Shown: positions 45,292 through 54,180 of the stretch, one piece after another
Layout of the letters: every line of letters begins with the position of its first letter
How positions within the stretch are numbered: the first letter of the stretch is position 1
NCBI RefSeq assembly: GCF_023276405.1
Contig: NZ_JALRMO010000001.1
Coordinates: 3,534,001 to 3,598,000 of the forward strand
Length of the DNA: 64,000 bases
Source of the DNA: Paenibacillus hamazuiensis
Lineage (GTDB): Bacteria; Bacillota; Bacilli; Paenibacillales; NBRC-103111
Direction: 5' to 3'
Made by a program: the position numbers and the translations under genes
The notes under the pieces: generated by a model
Told to the model about the DNA's origin: nothing
The model's input: the letters and a program-made list of their open reading frames with translations, nothing else
Databases searched by the model: none

Positions 45292-46830
45292 TTACTCCTC
45301 CGCAGGCTGCTTCATCTTAATGACGGTATGGATTCTCAGCACGGCCGTCGCCACCTCGGAAGCGGCTTCCAAAGCGTGCAGCTTGACGGGTGCCGGATCG
45401 ACGATGCCGCTTTCCATAAAATCGACCGTGTACCCGGTATCGCAATCGATGCCGATCGAGTCGCTTTTCGCGGCGATCTGCGCCGCCTTCACTTCTTCGA
45501 CCTTCTCCAGCGGGTTGTACCCCGCGTTGACGACAATTTGCGCGAGCGGCTTGCGCAAAGCCTGGGCGACGGCCGTCACGCCGAAGCCCTCCATGCCCTG
45601 CACCGTCTCGCGGTATCGGTCGAGCTCATGCGCAACCGCGATCTCGACGGCGCCGCCGCCTGGCAGATAGCCGCCCTTCAGCGCGGCCTGCACCGCCGAG
45701 GCGGCATCCCGCGCGATGCGGGAGCGCTCGCCGACGACCTCGCTCGTGCTCGCGCCGACGACGATCGACGCGGTCGGCTTGCCGCGGCCTTGCTTGATTC
45801 GCACGCACTCGAGCCGCTCGTCGTACGCGATGTGTCCGGCGTGGCCGAGATAAATCGCGATTTCGGCCACCGGCTTCTTCAAAGCGCCGCGGCGGATCGG
45901 CTTCGCGCCGGTATATTCGGCGATCCGCTTCAGATCGTCGCGCGTCACGCGCTGCAGCACCATGATGCCGTGATCGGTGCAAAACTGCTCCGCCTCCGGA
46001 TCGACGCCGCGATCCGCTACAATCAGACCGATCCGCAGATCGGTCAGCTTTTCCAGGCTGGCCCGGAACTGCTCCTTGAGCTGCAAATACCTCTGGAAGC
46101 CTGCGTCCGTCATCAGCGCTTCCTCGTCGATCGTCTCCGGCTCGAGCGCGTCCTGTACGACGAGCACCGGTCCGGAAAACGGTTCAAAATCGAGCTGGGA
46201 GTTCATCGGCACCTTCGGAATAAGCAGCCCCGGCCATACCTCGCTGCCGGTTTTGCCGTGCGAAGTGACCAGATCGGCGAAGCGGAAGCCTTCTTCCTTC
46301 AGTTTGTCGGCTCCGAGCTGCCGCACCGCATCGATGATCAGGCGCGCGATATCGCTCTGCTCGCGGCCGGCAATATAGGCGATCCGGTGCAGCACCGGAT
46401 CGTCATGCCCCGTGATCTCGCGAGCTCGATCCCGCATCGACGCCAGCGCCCGCATGACGCCGTCCTGGATGCCGCGCACCACCTTCGCCACAGGCACCCC
46501 GCGCGTCACCTGCGTAACGCCTTCGGCGATCAGCGCCCCGGCGAGCACCGTGGCGGTCGTCGTGCCGTCGCCGACCTGCCTCTGCTGCGCGCGCGCCACT
46601 TGAATGAGGAGGCGCGCCGCCGGATGCGTCACGTCCATTTTTTCCAAAATGGTCACGCCGTCATTGGTGATGATCACTTCCCCGTGACCGCCGACGAGCA
46701 TCGTATCGAGCCCCTTCGGACCGAGGGTGCCTTCCACCGCGGAGCAGATCGCCCGTACCGCCCCGGCGTTGTTCAGCAGCGTCGCGTATTTTTCTTCATT
46801 TTCGTGAACTCCCTGCTTCGATTGACTCAT
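45292..46830 (-). CDS. Archaeal-type (group III) chaperonin inside the dnaK operon
   Basis: 512 residues of thermosome/TCP-1 type, not GroEL: LGPKGLDTMLV near residue 40, NDGVTILEKMDVTHPAARLL, VGDGTTTATVLAG with the catalytic Asp, GGYLPGGGAVEI, and the end DTGYTVDFMESGIVDPAPVK, ALEAASEVATAVLRI. The apical region (about 190-350) has the insertion expected of a built-in lid, so no GroES is needed. Such genes are known in a few Firmicutes, including Carboxydothermus, in dnaK operons. Its ATG overlaps the hrcA stop (ATGA) and grpE follows 157 bases later. It should share heat regulation by HrcA. Apical and lid boundaries are estimates. Confidence 0.9.
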   Translation of the reverse strand: MSQSKQGVHENEEKYATLLNNAGAVRAICSAVEGTLGPKGLDTMLVGGHGEVIITNDGVTILEKMDVTHPAARLLIQVARAQQRQVGDGTTTATVLAGALIAEGVTQVTRGVPVAKVVRGIQDGVMRALASMRDRAREITGHDDPVLHRIAYIAGREQSDIARLIIDAVRQLGADKLKEEGFRFADLVTSHGKTGSEVWPGLLIPKVPMNSQLDFEPFSGPVLVVQDALEPETIDEEALMTDAGFQRYLQLKEQFRASLEKLTDLRIGLIVADRGVDPEAEQFCTDHGIMVLQRVTRDDLKRIAEYTGAKPIRRGALKKPVAEIAIYLGHAGHIAYDERLECVRIKQGRGKPTASIVVGASTSEVVGERSRIARDAASAVQAALKGGYLPGGGAVEIAVAHELDRYRETVQGMEGFGVTAVAQALRKPLAQIVVNAGYNPLEKVEEVKAAQIAAKSDSIGIDCDTGYTVDFMESGIVDPAPVKLHALEAASEVATAVLRIHTVIKMKQPAEE

Positions 46831-47852
46831 CTATACCAGCGCCCCATCACGTGATTGAGCTCTTTGGAGATTCGGTCCAGCAGATGAATGACCTTCCCGT
46901 ACTCCATCCGCGTCGGACCCAAAATGCCGATCGTTCCGAGCGTCTGTCCGTCAACCGAATACGTCGCGGTGATCAGGCTGCAATCGTTGATCGCTTCGAT
47001 CTGATTTTCCTGGCCGATGCGCACCTGAATGCCGGAGGGCGTTTCGGCAAACAGCCTGACGAGCGTATGCGTCTCGGAAAGCATATCAAGAATAGTCTTC
47101 ACTTTTTCCACATCTTTAAACTCAGGCTGAGTGAGCATATTCGTGGTGCCGCTTAAGAAAACGCGGTCTTCCTCGCCGGCGTCAAGAACGCCGTTCAGCA
47201 TTCCGAGCAGCTCCTCATAGCCGGAGACGTACCGGCTCATTTCCTGGCTGATTTCGTTAAAAAGCTTCGTCTTGAACTGGTAGAGCGGCACGTTGATCAA
47301 GCGGCTGTTAAGCAGGTTGACCATCTTCTCCACCTCGGACATTTGCACGCCTTCGGGGATCGTGACGGTCTTGTTCTCGACCTGGCCGGTGTTGGTGACG
47401 ATGATCGCCACCGCAGTTTGCTCGTTAAGCGGCACGATTTGCAGACGCTTGAGCGTCGTGTTGAAAACCTCCGGCCCAAGTACAATCGATGTATAGTTGG
47501 TAAGATTGGACAAAATCATCGCAACCTGCTGGATGACCTGCTCCATCTCCTGAATTTTCTCGGCAAAATAAAGCTTGAGCCCGTCGACCTCATCGTTGCT
47601 GACGCTGCCGTATTTGACCAGGTGGTCGACATAATACCGGTACCCCTTGTGCGAAGGGATGCGGCCTGCAGACGTATGCGGCTGCTCAAGAAAGCCCATT
47701 TCTTCCAAATCGGACATTTCGTTGCGAATGGTGGCGGGGCTGAAGCCGACATTGCCCCGTTTGGAAATGCTGCGCGAGCCGACCGGCTCCGCGGAACGAA
47801 TGTAGTCATCTACGATAGCGCTTAGGATTTGTCTTTGTCGTTCGGTTAACAT
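46827..47852 (-). CDS. hrcA: Heat-inducible repressor HrcA
   Basis: 341 residues. The N-terminal winged helix is MLTERQRQILSAIVDDYIRS...PVGSRSISKRGNVGFSPATIRNEMSDLEEMGFLEQPHTSAGRIPS, the standard HrcA opening (given here in pieces: PVGSRSISK, SPATIRNEM, HTSAGRIPS). GAF-like and dimerisation regions follow, ending GPTRMEYGKVIHLLD. The repressor binds CIRCE and needs GroE-type chaperonin activity for folding in other species. It is first in the operon; its stop overlaps the start of the chaperonin gene. Confidence 0.97.
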   Translation of the reverse strand: MLTERQRQILSAIVDDYIRSAEPVGSRSISKRGNVGFSPATIRNEMSDLEEMGFLEQPHTSAGRIPSHKGYRYYVDHLVKYGSVSNDEVDGLKLYFAEKIQEMEQVIQQVAMILSNLTNYTSIVLGPEVFNTTLKRLQIVPLNEQTAVAIIVTNTGQVENKTVTIPEGVQMSEVEKMVNLLNSRLINVPLYQFKTKLFNEISQEMSRYVSGYEELLGMLNGVLDAGEEDRVFLSGTTNMLTQPEFKDVEKVKTILDMLSETHTLVRLFAETPSGIQVRIGQENQIEAINDCSLITATYSVDGQTLGTIGILGPTRMEYGKVIHLLDRISKELNHVMGRWYR

Positions 47853-47895
47853 ATCCGCCCCTCCTCTTGCCCGCTAAACCTTTAGCTGTCCGTCG

Positions 47896-47922
47896 TTAGC
47901 ACTCTTTGATCCTGAGTGCTAA
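47896..47922. promoter_or_regulatory. CIRCE operator
   Basis: TTAGCACTC-N9-GAGTGCTAA, an exact match to the CIRCE consensus, 44 bases upstream of hrcA on the minus strand. HrcA binds it. The promoter must lie between it and the acetyltransferase gene; a TTGACA at 47958-47963 (minus strand) is a possible -35, with no clear -10. Confidence 0.96.
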
Positions 47923-47938
47923 CTCATGTTATAAAAAT

Positions 47939-47958
47939 AACAGACCCTAAGGTCTGTT
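47939..47958 (-). terminator. Terminator of the acetyltransferase gene
   Basis: AACAGACC-ctaa-GGTCTGTT, then ATTTTTATAAC on the minus strand. It lies 6 bases after the stop of the GNAT gene and inside the promoter region of hrcA. Confidence 0.75.
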
Positions 47959-47964
47959 GTCAAG

Positions 47965-48438
47965 TCAATCCAGCCGTTTGAGCACGGCGATTTCGTCGCA
48001 GCAGTGCTGCTTTTTGCAGTGAATGCAGTCCTTCCATACCTTCTCCGGAAAAATTTCCTTCGGAACGACCGTAAACCCGTTGCGCTCGAAAAAAGCGACC
48101 TCGTACGTCAGCGCCATCACTTTGGCGATCTTTTGCCGGCGGGCTTCTTCCACCAGATGATTTACGATCATTTTGCCGATGCCCTGCCCTTTATACCCCT
48201 CGCTTACGCCGAGAGAGCGGATCTCGACCAAATCCTGGCCGAGCCGGGTGAGTGAACCGCAGCCGATGAACCGATCGTCGTTTTCCTGTACGGCTATGAC
48301 GAACGTGTCGATCTGATCGGTGAGCATTTCCTTGGAACGCGGCAGCATGATGCCTTTTTCCGCATAGCCTTGAATAATTTCGTATAAATGATCGACGTCC
48401 CGCTCCGTCGCTTTTCTGCATGTCACTGTTACTGTCAT
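47965..48438 (-). CDS. GNAT N-acetyltransferase (ArgA-like)
   Basis: 157 residues. The GNAT fold has VEIRSLGVSEGYKGQGIGKMIV (acetyl-CoA loop GQGIGK) and FFERNGF. A Cys-rich tail, DCIHCKKQHCCDEIA, resembles the tail of N-acetylglutamate synthase-like GNATs, which suggests an amino-acid acceptor. ATG at 48438 lacks a strong site; GGGTGGGGATGA stands upstream. It is monocistronic, ended by its own hairpin. Substrate not proven. Confidence 0.85.
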   Translation of the reverse strand: MTVTVTCRKATERDVDHLYEIIQGYAEKGIMLPRSKEMLTDQIDTFVIAVQENDDRFIGCGSLTRLGQDLVEIRSLGVSEGYKGQGIGKMIVNHLVEEARRQKIAKVMALTYEVAFFERNGFTVVPKEIFPEKVWKDCIHCKKQHCCDEIAVLKRLD

Positions 48439-48557
48439 GTAGTCATCCCCACCCGTTTCGCTCTAAATTATATATGAATAAATATACAACAAAGCGAATA
48501 AAACATTCAATCATTTTTTTTATGGGCAGAGGATCGCTTCAATTTAGGCGGGCTTTG

Positions 48558-49718
48558 TCAGCTCAAAAATTCCGCAAACACTTCGTTGCCGAGCAGCAGC
48601 CCTTGCGGGGATAAGCGATATCCGTCCGCGGCTCGTTCGATCAGTCCGTTAGCCAGCAGTTTATTCAGCGTCGGCGCAAAAATATCCTCTATCGACAAAC
48701 CTCCGAACTGCTCCGAGAAATCCCGGTTGCTTACGCCTTTCAGCATGCGCAGCCCGACCATCATAAAGTCCTCCATCGCTTCCTGCCCGGTCACTTCGAA
48801 CTGCTCCAAACGGGGAAGTGCACCGCGGGTCGCATCGATATACGGCTGAACCCCCTTAATATTGACGTGTCGCTGTCCGTTTACGTAGCCGTGCGCCCCG
48901 GCGCCGATGCCGTAATAGCTGCGGTTGCGCCAGTACATGCTGTTATGGCGGCTTTCGAACCCGGGCCTCGCAAAATTGCTGATTTCATACTGCTCGTAGC
49001 CCGCTTCGCCCAGTCTCTTCATTATATAAAGGAACATTTGCAGCTCCTCGTCTTCGTCGGGAAGCGGAAGCTGGTTTTTCTGGTACAGCGTATGAAACAA
49101 GGTGTTTTCTTCGACCTTCAGGCTGTAGATGGAGTAATGCTTCAAATCGAGCGCCAAAGCTTCGTTCAGCGTTTCTTCCATGATTTTAAGCGTCTGCTTC
49201 GGCAGTCCGAACATCAAATCGATGGACAAGTTGGCGAAGCCGACTTTCCGCGCATTTTCCAGACTGCGGTAGACGTCGTCCGTATTGTGAATCCGCCCGA
49301 TTTCCGCCAGCAAGCCGTTGTCGAACGACTGCACCCCGAAGCTGATCCGGTTGACGCCGCCTTCCTTCATCGCCTGCAGCTTTTCCTCATCCGTCGTGCC
49401 CGGGTTCGCTTCCATCGTAAACTCCAGCTGCTCGTGATCCGTCGGAAAATAGGTGCGGACAATCCGCAAAAATCGCTCCATCTGGTCCGGCAGCAGCACC
49501 GTCGGCGTCCCGCCGCCGACAAAGATCGTTTCGACCGTCCGCGGCGGGACAAGCCGCACCGTCTGCTCCATCTCCCGCTCCAGCGCGTCCAAATAGTCCG
49601 CCACCGGCTGGCCTTTCAGCACATAGGAGTTGAAGTCGCAATAATGGCATTTGTTCGTGCAGAACGGAATATGAATATACACCGCGCTCGGCGTTTCTTG
49701 TCGTACCGTTACGTTCAT
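48558..49718 (-). CDS. hemW: Radical SAM heme chaperone HemW
   Basis: 386 residues from ATG at 49718 (MNVTVRQE) with GGAG six bases upstream. The radical SAM cluster motif is CTNKCHYC (CX3CX2C), after AVYIHIPF. Other conserved parts: VGGGTPTVL, MEANPGTTDE, RISFGVQSFD, and the C-terminal winged-helix HemN_C domain. Formerly annotated HemN; HemW lacks the coproporphyrinogen residues and inserts heme into respiratory proteins. It is the usual neighbour of lepA and hrcA. It precedes the GNAT gene with a 119-base gap. Confidence 0.95.
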   Translation of the reverse strand: MNVTVRQETPSAVYIHIPFCTNKCHYCDFNSYVLKGQPVADYLDALEREMEQTVRLVPPRTVETIFVGGGTPTVLLPDQMERFLRIVRTYFPTDHEQLEFTMEANPGTTDEEKLQAMKEGGVNRISFGVQSFDNGLLAEIGRIHNTDDVYRSLENARKVGFANLSIDLMFGLPKQTLKIMEETLNEALALDLKHYSIYSLKVEENTLFHTLYQKNQLPLPDEDEELQMFLYIMKRLGEAGYEQYEISNFARPGFESRHNSMYWRNRSYYGIGAGAHGYVNGQRHVNIKGVQPYIDATRGALPRLEQFEVTGQEAMEDFMMVGLRMLKGVSNRDFSEQFGGLSIEDIFAPTLNKLLANGLIERAADGYRLSPQGLLLGNEVFAEFLS

Positions 49719-49862
49719 GGCAGGCTCCATATTTCAATAGTTTTGGAAATATTGTATCACAGCTGCACAGCGGCAGCATAAAGGAAAATATTTGTTCGGG
49801 CTGATCCACCATGTCCCGATATTGTGCAAGGCTCATACGAGGCCGCTTGGCTCATACAAAGA

Positions 49863-49898
49863 AAGTAACCCACTTCAGGAACTCCCGGTGGGTTACTT
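49863..49898 (-). terminator. Terminator of lepA
   Basis: AAGTAACCCAC...GTGGGTTACTT with TCTTTG after it on the minus strand, 46 bases past the lepA stop. Confidence 0.72.
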
Positions 49899-49943
49899 CT
49901 TGCCGCCTATCTTGTCTTTCCGAATATACCCGGTATGATCGGC

Positions 49944-51758
49944 TTAATTCTCGTCGATCTTCAGCACCGCCATAAATGCTTCCTGCGGCACCTCGACGCT
50001 GCCGACCTGCTTCATCCGCTTCTTGCCTTCCTTCTGCTTCTCCAGCAGCTTCCGCTTCCGGCTGATGTCGCCGCCGTAACATTTGGCCAGCACGTTTTTG
50101 CGCATCGCCTTGACCGTTTCGCGGGCGATGACCTTTTGCCCGATCGCCGCCTGGATCGGCACCTCGAACATTTGTCTCGGAATCAGCTCTCTGAGCTTCT
50201 CGCAAATGATCCGTCCGCGGTTGTACGCCCGGTCGCGGTGAACGATAAACGACAAAGCGTCCACCTGCTCGTTGTTCAGCAAGATGTCCATTTTCACCAG
50301 ATTGGACTGCTTGTAGCCGGATAGCTCGTAATCGAACGATGCATATCCTTTCGTGCTCGATTTCAGCTGATCGAAGAAATCGTAGACGATTTCGGAGAGC
50401 GGTATGTCGTACGTGAGCGTGACCCGCGTCGTATCGAGATACTCCATGTTGATAAACTCGCCGCGTTTTCCTTGGCACAGCTCCATGATCGTTCCGACAT
50501 AATCGTTCGGCACGATGATGGAAGCTTTCACGTAAGGCTCCTCGACGAAGTCGATTTTGCCCGGCTCGGGGAACAAAGACGGGTTCTCGATGTTCAGCAC
50601 TTCCCCGTTTGTTTTCGTCACCCGGAACACCACGCTGGGTGCGGTTGTAATGAGCGGAATGTTGAATTCGCGCTCAATGCGCTCTTGAATAACGTCCATG
50701 TGCAAAAGACCTAGAAAGCCGCAGCGGAAGCCGAAGCCGAGCGCCGTCGACGTCTCCGGCTCGAAGCTGAGCGAAGCGTCGTTCAGCTGCAGCTTCTCCA
50801 GCGCTTCGCGCAGGTCGTTGTAATCCGACGTTTCGATCGGGTACAACCCGCAGAATACCATCGGATTGATTTTCCGGTAACCCGGCAAGGGCTCCGGCGT
50901 CGGATTTTTCGCATCGGTCACCGTATCGCCGACGCGCGTATCGCCCACGTTTTTGATGCCGGCCACGATAAAACCGACGTCGCCGACGTTCAGCTCGTCG
51001 ACAATGCTCATGCGCGGCTTGAACGCGCCGACTTCGATGACCTCGAACGTTTTGTCCGTCGCCATCATCTTGATTTTCGAGCCGGCCTTGATCGAGCCGT
51101 CGATCACCCGCACGTAGACGATGACGCCTTTGTACGGATCGTAGTGGGAGTCGAAAATAAGCGCCTTCAGCGGTTTATTCGGATCTCCGCTCGGAGCCGG
51201 CACCTTCTGCGTAATCTGCTCCAAAATTTCCTTGATGCCGATACCCGCCTTCGCCGAAGCAAGCACCGCTTCGCTGGCATCCAGCCCGATCACATCTTCG
51301 ATCTCCTGCTTCACCCGTTCCGGCTCCGCCGACGGAAGATCGATTTTGTTGATAACCGGCAAAATTTCCAGATTGTTGTCCAGAGCCAAGTATACGTTCG
51401 CGAGCGTTTGCGCTTCGATGCCCTGAGCCGCGTCGACGACCAGCAGCGCACCTTCGCAAGCGGCGAGGCTCCGCGAGACCTCGTACGTAAAGTCGACATG
51501 CCCCGGCGTATCGATCAAATTCAAAATATACTCCTCACCATCGTCCGCGCGGTAATTCAGACGCACCGCCTGCAGCTTGATCGTGATGCCGCGCTCGCGT
51601 TCCAAATCCATTTGGTCCAGCACCTGGTCCTGCATTTCACGGGACGACAGCGCCCCGGTGAACTCGAGGATCCGGTCGGCCAACGTCGATTTGCCGTGGT
51701 CGATATGTGCGATAATGCAAAAGTTCCTTATTTTCTTTTGTCTCGATTGGATGTCCAT
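49944..51758 (-). CDS. lepA: Elongation factor 4 (LepA)
   Basis: 604 residues. The GTPase domain has [14 protein letters not shown] (P-loop), DTPGHVDF (G3) and [11 protein letters not shown] (G4), followed by domain II, the elongation-factor C-terminal folds and the LepA-specific C-terminal domain with [18 protein letters not shown] and [24 protein letters not shown]. The protein back-translocates or remodels ribosomes and helps assembly. The gene order yqxA-lepA-hemW-hrcA is typical of Bacillales. ATG at 51758; the upstream 80 bases hold no other gene. Confidence 0.97.
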   Translation of the reverse strand: MDIQSRQKKIRNFCIIAHIDHGKSTLADRILEFTGALSSREMQDQVLDQMDLERERGITIKLQAVRLNYRADDGEEYILNLIDTPGHVDFTYEVSRSLAACEGALLVVDAAQGIEAQTLANVYLALDNNLEILPVINKIDLPSAEPERVKQEIEDVIGLDASEAVLASAKAGIGIKEILEQITQKVPAPSGDPNKPLKALIFDSHYDPYKGVIVYVRVIDGSIKAGSKIKMMATDKTFEVIEVGAFKPRMSIVDELNVGDVGFIVAGIKNVGDTRVGDTVTDAKNPTPEPLPGYRKINPMVFCGLYPIETSDYNDLREALEKLQLNDASLSFEPETSTALGFGFRCGFLGLLHMDVIQERIEREFNIPLITTAPSVVFRVTKTNGEVLNIENPSLFPEPGKIDFVEEPYVKASIIVPNDYVGTIMELCQGKRGEFINMEYLDTTRVTLTYDIPLSEIVYDFFDQLKSSTKGYASFDYELSGYKQSNLVKMDILLNNEQVDALSFIVHRDRAYNRGRIICEKLRELIPRQMFEVPIQAAIGQKVIARETVKAMRKNVLAKCYGGDISRKRKLLEKQKEGKKRMKQVGSVEVPQEAFMAVLKIDEN

Positions 51759-51838
51759 CGTTTCGCGTCCTCACTTACCTGCTAATATACAATACTTTTC
51801 ATTATAGCAGTTGTAAGAGAACGCAGCAATTGGGGCCG

Positions 51839-52225
51839 TCATCCAATAATGGCGTCGAGTATGGAAACGATAAATTTGATTCCGTGGTAGGAGATAATTT
51901 GCAGAAGTTCGCCCGCCTTGTTGCTGACCCGGTTAATTCCGGTATCTTCCGTAACTTCGCTCCGCACCGGCTCCTCCTGCTTTGTTTTGGCGTCCTGGCC
52001 TGCCGCGGACGAACCTGCCGCCGGTTTCGCCGCGCCCGCATGGGCGGTGACGCCTGCAGGCTTCGATTCAGTCTTCGCCGGCGGTGCCGCGGTTTGCTTT
52101 ACGGGCGCCGGACCCGTCGGTCCCTGCACGCGTTCTACGCCTTTGCTCGCAAGGTCGACGCCGAAGAAGATGCAGAAGGCGGCGATCAGCGCGACGATGA
52201 ATAATCTGACATAATATTTGGCCAT
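51839..52225 (-). CDS. yqxA: YqxA-like membrane protein
   Basis: 128 residues from ATG at 52225 with GGAGGG eight bases upstream; the longer frame to 52303 reads into the spacer. One N-terminal membrane segment (RLFIVALIAAFCIFFGVDLA) is followed by an Ala/Pro/Lys-rich region and a short amphipathic end (LLQIISYHGIKFIVSILDAII). In Bacillus the gene between spoIIP and lepA is yqxA (DUF3679), a small membrane protein of unknown role. The name rests on position and membrane layout. Confidence 0.78.
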   Translation of the reverse strand: MAKYYVRLFIVALIAAFCIFFGVDLASKGVERVQGPTGPAPVKQTAAPPAKTESKPAGVTAHAGAAKPAAGSSAAGQDAKTKQEEPVRSEVTEDTGINRVSNKAGELLQIISYHGIKFIVSILDAIIG

Positions 52226-52305
52226 TTGGCTTCCCTCCTGAAAGCTTCCGCCGGGAAGCTTGTCTCGCAAGCAATTTCTCTTAACCCGCGTCACGCGGGG
52301 CAACC

Positions 52306-53541
52306 TTACCCTTGCTTCTGAACTTCTTTGCCGCCCGCCGGGGCATCTACCTTTTGCACGTTCAAAATAACCTCGGAGATGGCGGTTGCCAGCAGATCAA
52401 CCGTGCGGTAACATTCCTCCAGCGAATTGTATGGTCCGCCCACTTCGATCAGCACGCTGTTCGGTGAAAAATTTTGGTTGTACACCCCGTTCCCTTCGGA
52501 AGCCTTGGCATGAATGCCTTTGGATATACCCGGATGCTTCGCTTCCAGCGCGTCGTGAATTTTGGCGGCGAACTGCTCGTTTTCCTTCCACTTCGGATTT
52601 TTGCCTCCGATGATGAAATACACCTGCGCATAGTCTTTGCCGTCAATCGTCACGGTCGTCTTGTCCCTTTTTTGCGAATCGCGGTGAATGTCGAAGTAAA
52701 ACTTCAGGTCCGGGTGCGAGGCTACCGCCTCCTGCAGCGTCTTTAACGAATATTTGTAAGAATAATAGTAATTGAAGTCTTTGACCGCACTCGGGTAGTT
52801 CGTATCCGAATGCACAGCGCCGATGCCGTTTTGCTCCAGCTTTTCCGCCAGCCTTTTGCCGACGAGCGAGATGTTGACCTTGGCATCGTAAGCCCGGTCG
52901 GGATCGGTAACGCCGCTCAGCTCCGGCAAAAACGACTCCTGGTTGTGCGATTGATAGATGAACGCAACGTTGCGCCCTGCCGTTCGAGGCGGCTCCGCGG
53001 CGGCGACGGGCAGCGGCGGACCTTGAATCGGCAAGCTTTCCACATCCTTGATGCCGGTTTCGCCAGGCGCCTGCCCTCTGTCGATGACCTCCAGCTTCGG
53101 GCCGTAATCGGCGGGAGAGTCGGTGCCGGTGCCGACGCCTTTTTTGAGCAGAACCGTCTCGTCCTGCGACATCCCCGGCACCTCCCGGGCGATCATCGTT
53201 TTCGGTTCTTTCGGATTGACGTCGGTCACCAAATTAAACAGGAACATCGCCACGTTTTGCTGGGAAAAGGTGAACGATTGCCGGTCCGTCTTCGTGCTCG
53301 GCAGCTCCATTCCGATCATATCCATGAAAAATTGGCTGGACACCGAGGAAGCCATCCCTTTCATCGAAGATGAAGGCGCCTTGCTGCCGTAATTGGTTTG
53401 GACATACCCGAGCACGCCCATCAGCAGCATCAAAAGCATCGTACATACCATCAGCAAAACGAACACTCTCGTCATAATCCCCGGCTCGCTTCTCGTGCTT
53501 CGCATTTTGCTCAAGTTCAAGGTCAGTGCGTCCCATTTCAT
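52306..53541 (-). CDS. spoIIP: Stage II sporulation protein P
   Basis: 411 residues. A membrane anchor (about 22-47: RVFVLLMVCTMLLMLLMGVL) precedes a disordered region. The amidase/endopeptidase domain (about 190-400) carries His in FIYQSHNQESFLP and Glu in SVLIEVGGPYNSLEECYR, zinc and catalytic residues of the amidase family. SpoIIP with SpoIID and SpoIIM removes septal peptidoglycan during forespore engulfment. ATG at 53541 after GGAGGGC. It precedes yqxA and follows gpr in the Bacillales order. Confidence 0.96.
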   Translation of the reverse strand: MKWDALTLNLSKMRSTRSEPGIMTRVFVLLMVCTMLLMLLMGVLGYVQTNYGSKAPSSSMKGMASSVSSQFFMDMIGMELPSTKTDRQSFTFSQQNVAMFLFNLVTDVNPKEPKTMIAREVPGMSQDETVLLKKGVGTGTDSPADYGPKLEVIDRGQAPGETGIKDVESLPIQGPPLPVAAAEPPRTAGRNVAFIYQSHNQESFLPELSGVTDPDRAYDAKVNISLVGKRLAEKLEQNGIGAVHSDTNYPSAVKDFNYYYSYKYSLKTLQEAVASHPDLKFYFDIHRDSQKRDKTTVTIDGKDYAQVYFIIGGKNPKWKENEQFAAKIHDALEAKHPGISKGIHAKASEGNGVYNQNFSPNSVLIEVGGPYNSLEECYRTVDLLATAISEVILNVQKVDAPAGGKEVQKQG

Positions 53542-54136
53542 AGTTTTGCCCTCCTAAAAACTTTCCGCAGGGAAAGTTTGTCTCGTAAGGTTGCTGAGCT
53601 TCGCGGCAAAGCTAACTTCGCAATCGATAAAGCTATCTACTAGCAATCTATGAAGATAGGGAGATTGATAGAACAAAAAAATTGCGTGGCAAAGCCCCCT
53701 AAATCCCCCCACCGGGGGGACCCCAGGCTTCCGAAGCAGGCTTTGCTCCGCAAAGCCCTCAAGGCGCTCGGGCGCCCTGGACCCGCCCGATATGCGCGAC
53801 TGCTCGCTGCGTCTGTCCGGGTCATAAAGGAACTACAGTGCGCTATAATGGCCATTTCGACCGATTCGCCAAGAATAGAGGAGCTCAGATGCGTTATTTG
53901 CCTATTTTTCCAGCAATTAAGCGATTTTTCGTATATTTAGAGCATCTCAGTTCCTCTATTTGTCAGATGTGCTCCTTTTCCTGAGAATAGCGAATGTGAG
54001 TTCCTCTATATTTGTGAACAGTTCCCGGTTACTCATCCGTTAAAATTTCAACGGGAAGAAAAACGGGCGAATAGCGTCGCCTCAGTCCGTTTGCGCAAGC
54101 GCAAAGAGATGAATAGAGAACTACCGGTGCAACCAA
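53542..54136. other. Noncoding region between spoIIP and gpr
   Basis: 595 bases with no gene. It has a C/G-rich stretch at 53690-53765 with several short inverted repeats, an interspersed repeat unit (53874-53960), and further copies of the short block agttcctctat near 53950 and 54000. The spoIIP promoter (probably forespore/mother-cell type) should be in the right part; none is assigned. Confidence 0.6.
53874..53960. repeat. MITE-like inverted repeat
   Basis: AATAGAGGAGCTCAGATGC (53874-53892) and GCATCTCAGTTCCTCTATT (53942-53960) are imperfect inverted repeats 49 bases apart (19 bp, two mismatches). The inner part is AT-rich. The pattern looks like an intergenic palindromic repeat that recurs in Paenibacillus genomes; copy number cannot be tested here. 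Confidence 0.65.
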
Positions 54137-54177
54137 AAAACCTTTGCCCCGGTACGAGCCCTGGGAACAAAGGTTTT
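54137..54177 (-). terminator. Terminator of gpr
   Basis: AAAACCTTTG...CAAAGGTTTT with an inner CCCCGG/CTGGG pairing, starting four bases after the gpr stop. The minus strand continues into TTGGTTG; the stem itself ends in TTTT. Confidence 0.85.
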
Positions 54178-54180
54178 AAC

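Noticed and set aside
45127-46854. 575-codon plus-strand open frame opposite the chaperonin gene
   Set aside because: Antisense shadow; composition (His, Arg, Leu runs) is typical of the complement of a high-GC gene and the chaperonin motifs are clear on the other strand.
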